This document shows positions 14,165 through 14,295 of a stretch of 14,295 nt of DNA, piece after piece. The position numbers and the translations under genes are program-made. The first letter of the stretch is position 1. Each line of letters opens with the position of its first letter. This stretch comes from SURF-32 sp964648365. GTDB taxonomy: Bacteria; Planctomycetota; Phycisphaerae; UBA1845. Location of the stretch: positions 1 to 14,295 of the forward strand of contig CAZYLK010000165.1 of assembly GCA_964648365.1 (NCBI GenBank), read 5' to 3'. A model generated the notes under the pieces. That model saw only the letters and a program-made list of their open reading frames with translations. It had not been told where the DNA came from and searched no databases.

Positions 14165-14295
14165 CTATCGAGCCGTGGGCGGCGCGCGTGGCACGGGCAT
14201 CTTGCCCGTGATGGCGACTCGGTATTTGGCCCGCTTGGTGGGAAACCGCTTCACAACCGCCAGGCGCCTGCCGCGCTCCGAATCACGGCCTGGAA
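14165..14295 (-). CDS. Possible C-terminal end of a gene entering from the right (low confidence)
   Basis: A minus-strand frame open from the window edge reads RRLAVVKRFPTKRAKYRVAI and stops at TAG (14165-14167). Its last residues, ITGKMPVPRAPPTAR, are encoded by the palindromic repeat at 14188-14210, so a repeat may have replaced or extended the original C-terminus. Only about 42 codons are visible and no family is recognised; it may be chance. Confidence 0.22.
   Translation of the reverse strand, partial: PGRDSERGRRLAVVKRFPTKRAKYRVAITGKMPVPRAPPTAR
14188..14210. repeat. Interspersed palindrome upstream of aspS
   Basis: GTG then CACGGGCA-TCT-TGCCCGTG, overlapping in GTGGCAC: a perfect 8-bp stem with a 3-nt loop. 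Same arm and loop as the minus-strand reading of the 9544 copy, with the T/A stem pair changed to G/C. Confidence 0.86.

Overview
The window is GC-rich, densely coded bacterial DNA. Two assembly gaps (10 N and 100 N) and a 29-nt C run suggest a draft or metagenome-assembled genome. The mix of genes, together with short interspersed palindromes that share a GTGGCAC arm and ATTCGCY heptamer tracts, reminds me of Planctomycetota-type genomes. That is an impression from familiarity, not a phylogenetic result.

Layout. Positions 1-1255 are the distal end of a CRISPR-Cas locus that looks like type II-C: a broken cas1 remnant, an intact cas2, and an array of twelve 36-bp repeats with 29-30-bp spacers. 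No cas9 or convincing tracrRNA lies in the window. The array runs into a gap flanked by low-complexity sequence (1256-1389). At 1658-5161 is a very large MscS-superfamily mechanosensitive channel, interrupted by the 100-N gap. Next come two minus-strand housekeeping genes: yggS (PLP homeostasis) and a HIT-family nucleotide hydrolase/phosphorylase. Divergent from them is a plus-strand cluster with 4-bp stop/start overlaps: an AAA/ABC-type ATPase, a 154-residue protein of unknown family, and a GH114 lipoprotein that starts at TTG behind a strong Shine-Dalgarno. The minus strand then carries a TolB-like six-repeat beta-propeller protein, a 69-residue protein in tandem with pcm (L-isoaspartyl methyltransferase), and aspS (aspartyl-tRNA synthetase). 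The right edge holds another palindrome and possibly the end of a further gene.

Most likely to be new: the ATPase plus 154-residue protein pair has the form of a two-gene anti-phage module (ATPase sensor with a small putative effector), but this is inference from motifs and gene layout. Also notable are a family of palindromes whose stems vary with compensating changes while the flank stays constant, heptamer tracts that overlap the stop codons of two genes, and a cas1 that has lost most of its length while cas2 and the array look intact.
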